Shown here in pieces: positions 18,168-26,450 of a DNA stretch of 64,000 nt. The translations under genes and the position numbers were made by a program. Source of the DNA: Pelagibacterium sediminicola (GTDB lineage: Bacteria; Pseudomonadota; Alphaproteobacteria; Rhizobiales; Devosiaceae). The notes beneath the pieces are model-generated. The model did no database searches. It saw only the letters and a program-made list of their open reading frames with translations, and was not told the origin of the DNA. Each line of letters begins with the position of its first letter. Within the stretch, counting starts at the first letter, position 1. The DNA lies in contig NZ_QMEL01000003.1 in the NCBI RefSeq assembly GCF_003390885.1, positions 310,001 to 374,000 on the forward strand. The letters run 5' to 3'.

Positions 18168-18614
18168 ATGTACTCGCACATATTGCTGACGTCCGACGGA
18201 TCGGAACTGGCAGCCAAGGGCGTGGAGCACGGGCTGGCCATCGCAAGGGCCGCGGGGGCCGAAGTCACGCTGCTCTATGTAAACGAACCCATTCCCCTTT
18301 CCGACCTGCGACTGGCCGCCTCGGGCGGGATGACCAACCCGCTCATCCGCTACGAAGAACAGATGGAAGCGCATTTTAAGACGATCAGTGCGCCCATCGA
18401 GGCGAAGGCCCGCGAAATGGGCATCAGTCTCAAGACCGCGCGCGAAACCGACACCCTGCCCGCCGAAGCCATCGTGCGTCTGGCAAAGAACAGCGGCGTC
18501 GACCTGATCGTCATGGCCTCGCATGGCCGCAGGGGGCTGAGCAAGATGCTGCTCGGCAGCCAGACCGCCGAAGTGCTGGTGCACACGGCCATCCCCGTAC
18601 TGGTGGTGCGCTAG
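18168..18614 (+). CDS. Universal stress protein (UspA family)
   Basis: 148-residue single-domain Usp protein. It opens YSHILLTSDGSELAAKG (nucleotide-binding acidic residue) and ends with the ATP-binding pattern MASHGRRGLSKMLLGSQT. AGGGAGG about 13 bases upstream could serve as ribosome-binding site. The gene stands alone between the HhH gene and the rpsF operon. The exact stress role is unknown. Confidence 0.88.
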   Translation: MYSHILLTSDGSELAAKGVEHGLAIARAAGAEVTLLYVNEPIPLSDLRLAASGGMTNPLIRYEEQMEAHFKTISAPIEAKAREMGISLKTARETDTLPAEAIVRLAKNSGVDLIVMASHGRRGLSKMLLGSQTAEVLVHTAIPVLVVR

Positions 18615-18646
18615 GACCCTTCATCATCGCTCTTCGCGCGCTGGAT

Positions 18647-18665
18647 CACCCGGATAAACCGGGTG
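18647..18665 (+). terminator. Hairpin after the universal stress protein gene
   Basis: CACCCGG (18647-18653) pairs with CCGGGTG (18659-18665) around ATAAA, about 30 bases after the uspA-type stop. There is no T-run, so it may be a 3' stabilising hairpin rather than an intrinsic terminator. A second hairpin (ATTGCCC/GGGCAAT, 18756-18778) follows and looks like a dispersed repeat. Confidence 0.4.
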
Positions 18666-18831
18666 AAGACGGAGGAAAATCAGGGGCCGGCACGAAGTTG
18701 CACGGCCCGCGCCCAACTGACCTTCTCCTTCCCCTCACCGCCAACCCCATCCGTCATTGCCCGGCTCGTCTGGGCAATCCAGTCGTCCCCTCCCGAACCA
18801 TAAAATCCCCACCCCGCAAACCAACAAATCC

Positions 18832-18859
18832 CTTGCAATTCAGGCTCTCCCATTATAGA
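18832..18859 (+). promoter_or_regulatory. Candidate promoter of the rpsF operon
   Basis: CTTGCA (18832-18837) and TATAGA (18854-18859) are separated by 16 bases, resembling the alphaproteobacterial housekeeping promoter. It lies about 190 bases before the rpsF ATG, leaving a long leader. The rest of the 18615-19050 gap holds two hairpins of the dispersed type and the leader stem at 18969-18997. Confidence 0.45.
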
Positions 18860-18968
18860 GACCGCCTCGTATTCGTTTGGCCGGGGGCTGAACGGAGGGT
18901 TCGGCGTTGCCGGATAAGACCTTTGGAAATGGGTCTGGCCTCCCGTGTTCCCGCTCTTGAAGTAGAAC

Positions 18969-18997
18969 CTTTGTCAGCCTTTCCAAAGGCTTCAAAG
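18969..18997 (+). promoter_or_regulatory. Leader hairpin upstream of rpsF
   Basis: A two-part stem is formed by CTTTG (18969-18973)/CAAAG (18993-18997) and AGCCTTT (18976-18982)/AAAGGCT (18985-18991), with a small internal loop. It ends 53 bases before the rpsF start. S6-S18 complexes are known to bind leader hairpins of their own mRNA in several bacteria. This stem is a candidate for such control, but I did not verify the known S6-S18 consensus bulge. Confidence 0.35.
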
Positions 18998-19050
18998 AGG
19001 CTCCGCGCCAGAGGATACGTGTTGTTTCAACGCTTGAAGAAAGGCACTCC

Positions 19051-19434
19051 ATGCCCCTTTACGAGCACATCTTTCTGTCGCGCCAGGACGTTTCGGCGCA
19101 GCAGGTCGAAGATCTGACCAAGACCTATACCGACCTTCTCGCCGAGAACGGCGGCAAGGTCGCCAAGAGCGAATACTGGGGCGTCAAGTCGCTCTCGTAC
19201 CGCATCAACAAGAACCGCAAGGCGCACTACACCCTGCTCAACATCGAAGCCCCGGCTACCGCCGTTGCCGAGATGGAGCGCCAGATGCGCATCAACGAAG
19301 ACGTGCTGCGTTTCATGACCATCCGCGTGGACACCCATGAGGAAGGCCCCTCCGTGATGATGCAGAAGCGCGACGATCGTCCTGACCGTGGCGGCCCCGG
19401 CGGCGATCGCCCGCGCGGCCCGCGCCGTTTCTAA
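19051..19434 (+). CDS. rpsF: 30S ribosomal protein S6
   Basis: 127-residue S6, partner of S18 on the small-subunit platform. It shows [13 protein letters not shown], the central [19 protein letters not shown] and [15 protein letters not shown]. The C-terminal tail is Arg/Gly/Asp rich, as in alphaproteobacteria. It leads the operon rpsF-rpsR-rplI. Confidence 0.96.
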   Translation: MPLYEHIFLSRQDVSAQQVEDLTKTYTDLLAENGGKVAKSEYWGVKSLSYRINKNRKAHYTLLNIEAPATAVAEMERQMRINEDVLRFMTIRVDTHEEGPSVMMQKRDDRPDRGGPGGDRPRGPRRF

Positions 19435-19450
19435 GCCGAGGACCTGACAC

Positions 19451-19705
19451 ATGGCTATTCGTGATCTCACCACCTCCCAGGCGCGCCGTCCTTTCCAGCG
19501 CCGCCGCAAGACCTGCCCGTTCTCGGGTGCCAATGCACCGGTCATCGACTACAAGGATGTCCGCCTGCTCCAGCGCTATGTTTCCGAGCGCGGCAAGATC
19601 GTGCCTTCGCGCATCACCGCCGTTTCGGCCAAGAAGCAGCGCGAACTGGCCCGCGCCATCAAGCGCTCCCGGTTCCTCGGGCTTCTGCCCTACGCCGTAA
19701 AATAA
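19451..19705 (+). CDS. rpsR: 30S ribosomal protein S18
   Basis: 84-residue S18, which forms a heterodimer with S6. The basic N-terminus, the single Cys in KTCPFSGA and the end ([14 protein letters not shown]-like, here [14 protein letters not shown]) are typical. It begins 16 bases after rpsF. Confidence 0.96.
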   Translation: MAIRDLTTSQARRPFQRRRKTCPFSGANAPVIDYKDVRLLQRYVSERGKIVPSRITAVSAKKQRELARAIKRSRFLGLLPYAVK

Positions 19706-19815
19706 GCGGCCCCCGTTCGTTGGGGACGCGGATGGTCCGCGTCCTCTAACCGTTCCTCCGGAGCGCTCGCCAGAGCCGCGGCAAAACCGGAACGGGACAG
19801 CATTGGAGAAGTCAT

Positions 19816-20436
19816 ATGAAAGTTATTCTGCTTGAACGCATTGGCCGCCTCGGTGGCATTGGCGATGAAGTGAACGTCAAGGACGGCTTTGCCCGCAACT
19901 TCCTTTTGCCCCAGGCCAAGGCCCTGCGCGCTTCGGACGCCAACCGTGCGAAATTCGAGGCCAACCGGCAGACCATCGAGGCCCGCAACGCCGAACGGCG
20001 TTCGGAAGCCGAAAAGATCGGGGACCTGCTGGACGGCAAGACCATCGTGATGGTCCGCCAGGCCGGCGAAACGGGCCAGCTTTATGGTTCGGTCTCGGCC
20101 CGCGATATCGCTGAAGCCCTCGTTGCCGACGGGGAAAAGGTCGAGCGCAACCAGATCGATCTTGGCGCGCCGATCAAGACCGTGGGCCTGCACGTCATCC
20201 CCATCACCCTGCACGCCGAAGTTTCCGTCTCGGTCACCATCAACGTCGCCCGTTCGACCGACGAAGCCGAGCGCCAGGCCAAGGGCGAGAACCTTGCCCG
20301 CAAGGACTATAACGACGAGGAAGAGGCTTTCGTCTCGCTCGCCGATATGGACGAGGACGAATATCAGGCCGGTGAAGCGGCGGATGGCGAAGAAGAGCCC
20401 GCCGACCAGGAAACCGGGGAAGAGCCCGCCGCATAA
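19816..20436 (+). CDS. rplI: 50S ribosomal protein L9
   Basis: 206-residue L9. The N-terminal domain starts [32 protein letters not shown]-like (split here: [13 protein letters not shown] and [14 protein letters not shown]) and is followed by a helical linker and the C-terminal domain. A strongly acidic tail of about 40 residues beyond the usual ~150 is seen in many alphaproteobacterial L9 proteins. The 110-base gap to rpsR is where some relatives carry a DUF2232 membrane protein gene; there is none here. A clear terminator follows. Confidence 0.95.
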   Translation: MKVILLERIGRLGGIGDEVNVKDGFARNFLLPQAKALRASDANRAKFEANRQTIEARNAERRSEAEKIGDLLDGKTIVMVRQAGETGQLYGSVSARDIAEALVADGEKVERNQIDLGAPIKTVGLHVIPITLHAEVSVSVTINVARSTDEAERQAKGENLARKDYNDEEEAFVSLADMDEDEYQAGEAADGEEEPADQETGEEPAA

Positions 20437-20463
20437 GCGCGGGCCCTTGCACCGAATCGAAGA

Positions 20464-20490
20464 GGCCGGGCCCCCGCCCGGCCTTTTTGT
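20464..20490 (+). terminator. Intrinsic terminator of the rpsF-rpsR-rplI operon
   Basis: GGCCGGGC (20464-20471) pairs perfectly with GCCCGGCC (20476-20483) across a CCCC loop, followed by TTTTTGTTTG. It is the clearest Rho-independent terminator in the window and separates the ribosomal operon from dnaB. Confidence 0.85.
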
Positions 20491-20646
20491 TTGTCCAGCA
20501 TGAAATTCGTTATCCCCGCAGTTTGCGAAGATCACATGGGCCGACTCAGGGTAAGCTCGACGAGGACAATTTGTCCGCTCGTTCCTCTTGCCTCGGTGCA
20601 CGCCGGGGTGGTTAAGAGAGGATGAACGACCCTTTCAGGATGAACG

Positions 20647-22140
20647 ATGGAAGCTGTCCGGCGGCTCACGCCCGTACCGACCGAACCAGAAGCGAAATAC
20701 AAGCTCGCCCCGCACAATATCGAGGCCGAACAGGCGCTGCTGGGCGCGATTCTGGTCAACAACGAGGCGTTCTACCGGGTTTCGGACTTTCTCGAGCCCG
20801 GCCATTTCTACGAGCCCATCCATCGCGACATCTATGAGGTATGCGGCAAGATCATCCGCACCGGCAAGACCGCGACCCCCGTCACCGCCAAGACCTACCT
20901 GCCCGACGACCTTCTCGAAGGCGTCACCATGGCGCAGTATCTCGCGCGGCTGGCGGCCGAGGCGACCACCGTCCTCAACGCCGCCGACTACGGGCAGGCG
21001 GTGTACGATCTCGCCATCCGGCGCAACCTCATCCTGATCGGCGAAGAGGTCATCGACGAGGCCTATAACGCCGAGGTCGAGACGACCGCGACCAAGCAGA
21101 TCGAGGAGGCTGAAAAGCGCCTGTTCGATCTTGCCGAAAAGGGCCGCTACGATGGCGGGTTCCAGGGCTTCAACCAGGCGCTGACCGACGCGATCAACAT
21201 GGCCGGGGAAGCGTTCAAGCGCGACGGCTCGCTTTCGGGCACCGCTACGGGGCTGACCGATCTCGACCGCCTGATGGGCGGCTTGCAGCGCTCGGACCTC
21301 ATCATCCTCGCCGCGCGTCCCGCCATGGGCAAGACCTCGCTTGCCACCAACATCGCCTTTTCCGTCGCCCGCGCCTACAAGGCCGAGCCCATGCCCGACG
21401 GACACATGAAGACCCTCAATGGCGGCGTGGTCGGTTTTTTCTCGCTCGAAATGAGCGCCGAGCAGCTCGCCACCCGTATTCTCGCCGAGCAGGCCGAGAT
21501 TTCGTCGTCCGACATCAGGCGCGGCAATATCCATGAGAGCCAGTTCTCAAAACTCATGGACGTTTCCCAGCTCATGCAGCAGGTGCCGCTCTTCATTGAC
21601 GACACCGGCGGCATCTCGATCGCCCAGCTCGCCGCCCGCGCCCGGCGCCTCAAGCGCCAGAAAGGGCTGGACCTGCTGATCGTCGACTACCTGCAATTGC
21701 TGTCCGGCTCATCGAAAAAGGCCAGCGAGAACCGCGTGCAGGAGCTGACCGAGATCACGACCAACCTCAAGGCGCTGGCCAAGGAACTCGAAGTCCCCAT
21801 CATCGCCCTCTCCCAGCTTTCCCGCCAGGTGGAAGCGCGCGAGGACAAACACCCCCAGCTTGCCGACCTGCGTGAATCGGGCTCGATCGAGCAGGACGCG
21901 GACGTGGTGCTCTTCGTCTATCGCGAGGAATACTACCTCGGCAACAAGGAGCCCAAGGAAGGCACGCAGGAACATCTCGAATGGCAGGCCGAGATGGAAA
22001 AGGTCCACGGGCGCGCCGAAGTCATCATCGCCAAGCAGCGCCACGGCCCCACCGGCACCGTCCAGTTGCATTTCCAGGCGAATCTGACACGCTTCTCCAA
22101 CCTTGCCCGCGAGGACTACCTGCCGACGCGGCAGGAATAA
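20647..22140 (+). CDS. dnaB: Replicative DNA helicase DnaB
   Basis: Hexameric 5'-3' helicase at the replication fork. The 497-residue protein has the N-terminal primase-interacting domain (APHNIEAEQALLGAIL) and a RecA-like domain with P-loop ARPAMGKTSLA, IVDYLQLL and SQLSRQVEAREDKHPQ motifs. AGGA lies eight bases before the ATG. The dnaB-alr-radA-cvpA-purF order is conserved in alphaproteobacteria; here a small toxin-antitoxin pair is inserted before alr. Confidence 0.96.
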   Translation: MEAVRRLTPVPTEPEAKYKLAPHNIEAEQALLGAILVNNEAFYRVSDFLEPGHFYEPIHRDIYEVCGKIIRTGKTATPVTAKTYLPDDLLEGVTMAQYLARLAAEATTVLNAADYGQAVYDLAIRRNLILIGEEVIDEAYNAEVETTATKQIEEAEKRLFDLAEKGRYDGGFQGFNQALTDAINMAGEAFKRDGSLSGTATGLTDLDRLMGGLQRSDLIILAARPAMGKTSLATNIAFSVARAYKAEPMPDGHMKTLNGGVVGFFSLEMSAEQLATRILAEQAEISSSDIRRGNIHESQFSKLMDVSQLMQQVPLFIDDTGGISIAQLAARARRLKRQKGLDLLIVDYLQLLSGSSKKASENRVQELTEITTNLKALAKELEVPIIALSQLSRQVEAREDKHPQLADLRESGSIEQDADVVLFVYREEYYLGNKEPKEGTQEHLEWQAEMEKVHGRAEVIIAKQRHGPTGTVQLHFQANLTRFSNLAREDYLPTRQE

Positions 22141-22158
22141 CGCCATAGTTGAATACAC

Positions 22159-22173
22159 TACGCTTGTAGCGTA
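22159..22173 (+). promoter_or_regulatory. Perfect dyad upstream of the second brnT (operator candidate)
   Basis: TACGCT-TGT-AGCGTA is a perfect 6-bp inverted repeat that ends at the first possible ATG of the brnT-like frame and 18 bases before the preferred start. Its position in the short dnaB-brnT gap fits autoregulation by the toxin-antitoxin complex. The same short gap contains TTGAAT upstream as a possible -35. Confidence 0.5.
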
Positions 22174-22190
22174 TGATAGCCAGAGGCCTG

Positions 22191-22454
22191 ATGCGGGTTA
22201 TCTTCGACGTAGAAAAAGACGCTGCAAATCGCGCCAAGCATGGACTTCCACTAAGCGTCGCCGCTCTCGTCATCGAAAACGGTGTCACGACCTTTTTGGA
22301 CACACGGTTCGACTATGATGAGGACAGATTCATAACATTCGGCTATGTCGAGCGCCGCCTTCACGTTGCGGTCTGGACCGAGCGTGATGGAGATGTCCGC
22401 GCCATAAGCGTGCGCAAGGCCAATGAAAGGGAGCAGGAACGCTATGGCCGCTGA
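22191..22454 (+). CDS. BrnT-family toxin (second module)
   Basis: 87 residues from the ATG at 22191, which has AGAGG five bases upstream. The earlier ATG at 22173 lies within the dyad. The sequence shows the BrnT pattern: FDVEKDAANRAKHG, DTRFDYDEDRFITFGYVERRL and ISVRKANEREQERYG. It overlaps the downstream HTH gene by 11 bases. It shares only the family pattern with the brnT at 15618-15896, so the two are not a recent duplication. Confidence 0.85.
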   Translation: MRVIFDVEKDAANRAKHGLPLSVAALVIENGVTTFLDTRFDYDEDRFITFGYVERRLHVAVWTERDGDVRAISVRKANEREQERYGR

Positions 22455-22716
22455 TCTACCCGAAGATTTCGAGGACAATCCGGATTGGAGCACGGTCGCG
22501 CTTTCGCCCCTCGACTATGCGGCCATGCTCAAAGTTGCACGAGCGCGTCTGGGATTGTCGCAGGAAGCCGCCGCCAGGATGCTGGGGCTGCCGGTCGCGA
22601 CCCTTCGCAACTGGGAGCAACGCCGGACCATGCCCGACGATGCAGCAAAAACACTTATAGCTCTGCTCTATGCCGATCCCGAGGACATCAAGGCCCGTCT
22701 GACGCCTGCTGCATGA
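22444..22716 (+). CDS. HTH (XRE-type) antitoxin paired with BrnT
   Basis: 90 residues from the ATG at 22444. The C-terminal half contains a Cro/CI-type helix-turn-helix (ARLGLSQEAAARMLGLPVATLRNWEQ, quoted here only as LSQEAAARMLGLPVATLRNW). This replaces the ribbon-helix-helix BrnA normally found with BrnT. The N-terminal acidic DLPEDFEDNPDW would contact the toxin. The overlap with the toxin supports one operon. No BrnA-like region is visible. Confidence 0.75.
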   Translation: MAADLPEDFEDNPDWSTVALSPLDYAAMLKVARARLGLSQEAAARMLGLPVATLRNWEQRRTMPDDAAKTLIALLYADPEDIKARLTPAA

Positions 22717-22813
22717 AAGCGAGCCTGCAAGACGCAGACAATCGGCCTCACTCCCTTGCAGTTCCGGTCGCTCTGGTTCATGTCTCGGAGACTGGGGATT
22801 CGTCCGAGGCGCC

Positions 22814-23947
22814 ATGACCACCAATTCCACATTGCTCGGCGGCGGCATCAGCGTCGATCTGGATGCGATCACACGCAACTGGAAGGCGATCGATACGATT
22901 TCGGGGCAGGCGCTGACCGCCGCCGTGGTCAAGGCCGATGCCTATGGCCTGGGGCTCAGGGCCGTTTCGCGCACGCTCTATCAGGCGGGCGCGCGGTTCT
23001 TTTTCGTTGCCACCCCCGATGAGGGCGTGGCGTTGCGCGCCGCCCTGCCCCGCGCGCATATCTTCATTCTCGACGGGCTCGTCCCCCGCACGGCGCGCGA
23101 CTATGCCGCGCACAATCTGATGCCGGTGCTCGCCTCGATGGGGCAGTTGACCGAGTGGCTCGATTTCTGCCTCAACCGGGGCGAAGCGGCGCCCGCGGCG
23201 CTCCATTTCGATACCGGCTTCAACCGCGTGGGCTTCCGCATGAAGGAGGCCGAACTGGTCCAGCGCGAGCTCTCGCAAACCCGGTTCGAGCCGCAGATGA
23301 TCATGAGTCACCTTGCCTGCGCCGACCAGCCCAGCCATGAGATGACGCGCAAGCAGAACGGGCTGTTCCAGGGCATTCTGAACCTTTTCCCCGATATCCC
23401 CGCCTCGCTCGCCAATTCGGCGGCCATCATGACGTCCAAGGACTATCACTACCAGATGGTGCGCCCCGGCATCGCCGTCTATGGCGGGCGGGCGATCAAC
23501 AGCCGCTCCAACCCGATGGCCCCGGTCATTGCCATGGATGTGCCGATCCTTCAGATCAAGGAAGCGCGGATCGGTGAAACCGTCGGCTATGGCGCGCTGC
23601 ACCGGCTGCGGCGCGACACCCGCCTTGCCATCGTCGGCATCGGCTATGCCGACGGGTTCTTCCGCTCGCTCTCGGGCATTGGCGGACAGATGGGGGGCAA
23701 GGTGGCGATCAATGGCGCGCTCGCCCCCATCCTTGGCCGCATCTCGATGGACATGACGGCTATCGACATCACCGACGTGCCCGGCTTCGTTCAGCCCGGC
23801 GATCTGGTCGAGGTGCTGGGCCCCAACGTCACCGTGGACGATGTGGCCGACGCGGCACGCACCATCGGCTATGAAATCCTCACGACGCTCAACGGACGGT
23901 TCCCGCGACGGTATGTAAACGTGCCCAACGGGGTTTCGATCGACTAA
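22814..23947 (+). CDS. alr: Alanine racemase
   Basis: PLP enzyme interconverting L- and D-alanine for peptidoglycan. The 377-residue protein has the cofactor lysine in VVKADAYGLG, substrate-pocket residues in DTGFNRVGFR and the second catalytic Tyr in ETVGYGALHRL. The end RRYVNV is typical. It lies between the BrnT/HTH pair and radA in the conserved dnaB-alr-radA context. Confidence 0.95.
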   Translation: MTTNSTLLGGGISVDLDAITRNWKAIDTISGQALTAAVVKADAYGLGLRAVSRTLYQAGARFFFVATPDEGVALRAALPRAHIFILDGLVPRTARDYAAHNLMPVLASMGQLTEWLDFCLNRGEAAPAALHFDTGFNRVGFRMKEAELVQRELSQTRFEPQMIMSHLACADQPSHEMTRKQNGLFQGILNLFPDIPASLANSAAIMTSKDYHYQMVRPGIAVYGGRAINSRSNPMAPVIAMDVPILQIKEARIGETVGYGALHRLRRDTRLAIVGIGYADGFFRSLSGIGGQMGGKVAINGALAPILGRISMDMTAIDITDVPGFVQPGDLVEVLGPNVTVDDVADAARTIGYEILTTLNGRFPRRYVNVPNGVSID

Positions 23948-23950
23948 AAT

Positions 23951-23965
23951 GTTCTTATTTTGTTC
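23951..23965 (+). promoter_or_regulatory. LexA (SOS) box of radA with overlapping promoter
   Basis: GTTC (23951-23954), seven bases, then GTTC (23962-23965): an exact match to the alphaproteobacterial LexA consensus GTTC-N7-GTTC. TTGACA (23966-23971) follows immediately and is a good -35 element. LexA bound here would block RNA polymerase, so radA is predicted to be DNA-damage inducible. The site lies 64 bases before the radA ATG. Confidence 0.8.
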
Positions 23966-24028
23966 TTGACAGGCGCATGGCTTTCGCGCCATGAGCAATC
24001 AGGACCTGTTCTCTTTCGCAGAGTATCG

Positions 24029-25432
24029 ATGGCAAAACCCCGCAGCACCTATATCTGCCAGATGTGCGGCAACATCACCCCGCGCTGGGCCGGGCGGTGC
24101 GAGGCATGCGGGGAATGGAACACCATCGCCGAGGAAGTCGCGTCCTCCGGCGTGGGCGGAGGGCCCAAGGCCGCCGTGTCCTCGGGCCGGCCGGTGGAAC
24201 TGGTGACGCTGTCGGGGGAGAGCGAGGACGCCATCCGCATCGTTTCGGGCAATGGCGAACTCGACCGCGTGCTGGGCGGCGGGTTCGTGATGGGCTCGGC
24301 GATCCTCGTTGGCGGCGATCCGGGGATCGGTAAATCGACGCTTCTGTTGCAGGCCGCCGCCGCCCTTGCCCGGCAGGGCAAGCGGGTGGTCTATATTTCG
24401 GGCGAGGAGGCCATCGCGCAGGTCCGCCTGCGCGCCGCGCGGCTCGGGGTTGCCGACGCAGCGGTCGAACTGGCCAGCGAAACCCATGTCGAAACCATCC
24501 TTGCCACCATAGAGGAAGGCGAGGCGCCCGATCTCGTCATCATCGATTCCATCCAGACCTGCTGGACCGAGCGCGTCGAGAGCGCGCCGGGCACCGTGAC
24601 GCAGGTGCGCACCAGCGCACAGGCGCTTACCCGCTTTGCCAAGAAGACCGGGGCGGCGGTAGTTCTGGTCGGCCACGTCACCAAGGACGGGCAGATCGCC
24701 GGTCCCCGTGTCGTCGAGCATATGGTCGATGCCGTGCTTTATTTCGAGGGCGACACGTCCCTCACCTACCGTATCCTGCGCGGGGTCAAGAACCGCTATG
24801 GCGCGACCGACGAGATCGGCGTTTTCGAGATGGCCGGCTCGGGCCTGCGCGAAGTGCCCAACCCCTCGGCCCTTTTCCTCGACCAGCGCGACAGCGGCGC
24901 CGCCGGTTCGGCGGTCTTTGCGGGCGTCGAGGGCACGCGGCCCGTGCTTGTCGAAATCCAGGCGCTGGTCGCCCCCTCCCCGCTCGGTACGCCCCGCCGG
25001 GCAGTCGTGGGCTGGGATTCGGCACGGCTCTCGATGGTGCTGGCCGTCCTCGAAACCCGCTGCGGGGTGAGGATCGGGGCCAACGACATCTACCTCAACG
25101 TCGCGGGGGGCCTCAAGGTCAACGAACCCGCCGCCGATCTCGCGGTCGCCGCCGCGCTCATCTCCTCGCTCACCAACGCCCCGCTCCCGGCCGATGCAGT
25201 CTATTTCGGCGAAATCGGCTTGTCGGGCGGCGTGCGCCCCGTCGTCCACGCCAATCTGCGCATCCGCGAGGCCGCCAAGCTCGGCTTCGGCTCGGTCCAC
25301 ACGGCCCGTTTGGGCAAGGCCGACAACGCCGAAGGCGTCCTCGTCCACGAATTTTCCGCCCTGGCCGAACTGGTCGGCCGCATCGCAGCCAATCGGCAGC
25401 CGCAGACCGGGGGTGATGACGGCGAGGCCTAG
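24029..25432 (+). CDS. radA: DNA repair protein RadA (Sms)
   Basis: RecA-like, DnaB-related helicase that promotes branch migration in recombinational repair. From the ATG at 24029 the protein has 467 residues. It has a C4 zinc finger (YICQMCG and CEACGEW), P-loop GGDPGIGKST, the RadA motif KNRYG and a C-terminal Lon-protease-like domain (GGLKVNEPAADLA). A longer frame through the promoter region is ignored. An SOS box lies upstream and a 135-bp palindromic element starts four bases after the stop. Confidence 0.95.
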   Translation: MAKPRSTYICQMCGNITPRWAGRCEACGEWNTIAEEVASSGVGGGPKAAVSSGRPVELVTLSGESEDAIRIVSGNGELDRVLGGGFVMGSAILVGGDPGIGKSTLLLQAAAALARQGKRVVYISGEEAIAQVRLRAARLGVADAAVELASETHVETILATIEEGEAPDLVIIDSIQTCWTERVESAPGTVTQVRTSAQALTRFAKKTGAAVVLVGHVTKDGQIAGPRVVEHMVDAVLYFEGDTSLTYRILRGVKNRYGATDEIGVFEMAGSGLREVPNPSALFLDQRDSGAAGSAVFAGVEGTRPVLVEIQALVAPSPLGTPRRAVVGWDSARLSMVLAVLETRCGVRIGANDIYLNVAGGLKVNEPAADLAVAAALISSLTNAPLPADAVYFGEIGLSGGVRPVVHANLRIREAAKLGFGSVHTARLGKADNAEGVLVHEFSALAELVGRIAANRQPQTGGDDGEA

Positions 25433-25435
25433 AAT

Positions 25436-25570
25436 GTTTCAGGTTCTGATGGAAACAGCCTGCCGGAGCGGTTGGGGTTGGACCGCGCTGGATTCCGGGA
25501 ACGAGTCCCGGGGTCCAGTGCGAGCCCAGCCCAACCATCCAGGCATATCGCTTCCATCAAAAACTGAAAC
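25436..25570. repeat. 135-bp MITE-like palindromic element after radA
   Basis: The ends 25436-25454 and 25552-25570 are a 19-bp inverted repeat with three mismatches (ending TGATGGAA / TTCCATCA). The core is an extended hairpin around 25494-25514 (CCGGGA-ACGAG-TCCCGG) followed by TCCAGTGC. Further pairing between GGTTGGG and CCCAACC means most of the element can fold on itself. Ends and core resemble the element at 13332-13524. It begins directly after the radA stop. The remaining gap to cvpA (25571-25747) shows only a weak repeat with a CATTGCCC motif. Confidence 0.6.
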
Positions 25571-25747
25571 GATCCAGGGCCAGTCCCACCACCCCTTTCG
25601 TCATTGCCCAGCGCCAGTCCGGGCGCAAGCAGCCCTGCGCCCCCCGCACAAACCGATTTCCCCAGCATAATCCCAAGCAAATGCTTGGCTTTGACACATT
25701 TAGCCGCTAAACGGGGCAAAATCCCGGAGTTGGTGGAGACATCCCCT

Positions 25748-26356
25748 ATGCTGACCGCTTTCGACATCGGTGTCGGTATCCTCGTTCTGGTTTCGGCGCT
25801 GCTGGCGACAACGCGCGGGCTGACCCGCGAGGTGCTCTCGCTGGTCACGTGGGCGGGCTCGGCTGCCTTTGCGGCCTATATGTTCTTTTATCACCCCGAA
25901 ATCGCGCGCCAGTACATCACGCCCGAAATCTGGGCCGACGTCGCTACCGCCGTCGTCAGCTTCCTTGGCGCGCTCATTATCCTGCATCTTCTCACCATGC
26001 GCATCGGGGACTGGATCACCGACAGCCGGCTCGGTCCGCTCGACCGTACGCTTGGGTTCGTCTTCGGCGCCCTGCGCGGCGTCCTGATCGCGATCGTGGT
26101 GGTCATCTTCGGCACGTGGCTGCTCGGCTCGAACCTGCCCGATTGGGCGGCACAGGCACAGACGCTGCCCACGCTTGAAAATCTGGGCAACAGCCTCATT
26201 TCGTTCCTGCCGGAAAATCTCGAGGAGCAGGTCAACGACATCCTCCAGCGCGGCGTCGCGCCCGATGACGGCGTGCCCCCGCCGCCGGGCGAGGTGACCC
26301 CGCCCGCAGACGGCACGATCATCAACGATGAAGGCGCCAACGACCCTCAGGCCTGA
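25748..26356 (+). CDS. cvpA: CvpA family membrane protein
   Basis: 202 residues from the ATG at 25748, preceded by GGTGGAGA. Four hydrophobic segments (for example DIGVGILVLVSALLATTRG and GVLIAIVVVIFGTWLL) match CvpA, an inner-membrane protein linked to purF expression and colicin V production in E. coli. The C-terminus is a Pro/Asp-rich cytoplasmic or periplasmic tail. It precedes purF, the usual partner; its molecular function is not settled. Confidence 0.88.
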   Translation: MLTAFDIGVGILVLVSALLATTRGLTREVLSLVTWAGSAAFAAYMFFYHPEIARQYITPEIWADVATAVVSFLGALIILHLLTMRIGDWITDSRLGPLDRTLGFVFGALRGVLIAIVVVIFGTWLLGSNLPDWAAQAQTLPTLENLGNSLISFLPENLEEQVNDILQRGVAPDDGVPPPPGEVTPPADGTIINDEGANDPQA

Positions 26357-26450
26357 GCCTTGCGGTATCGGGTCACCCTCGCGTGATCGGGCGAGCCCCG
26401 GGATCGTGTCATGTTGACTTGGACGGCGGCGGAGCGTAATCCCCGTCCCC

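Noticed and set aside
15618-22454. The two BrnT genes as a recent duplication
   Set aside because: They share only family motifs, have different antitoxins and different upstream sequences.
23999-25348. 449-residue minus-strand open frame opposite radA
   Set aside because: Antisense shadow; RadA on the plus strand has all catalytic motifs.
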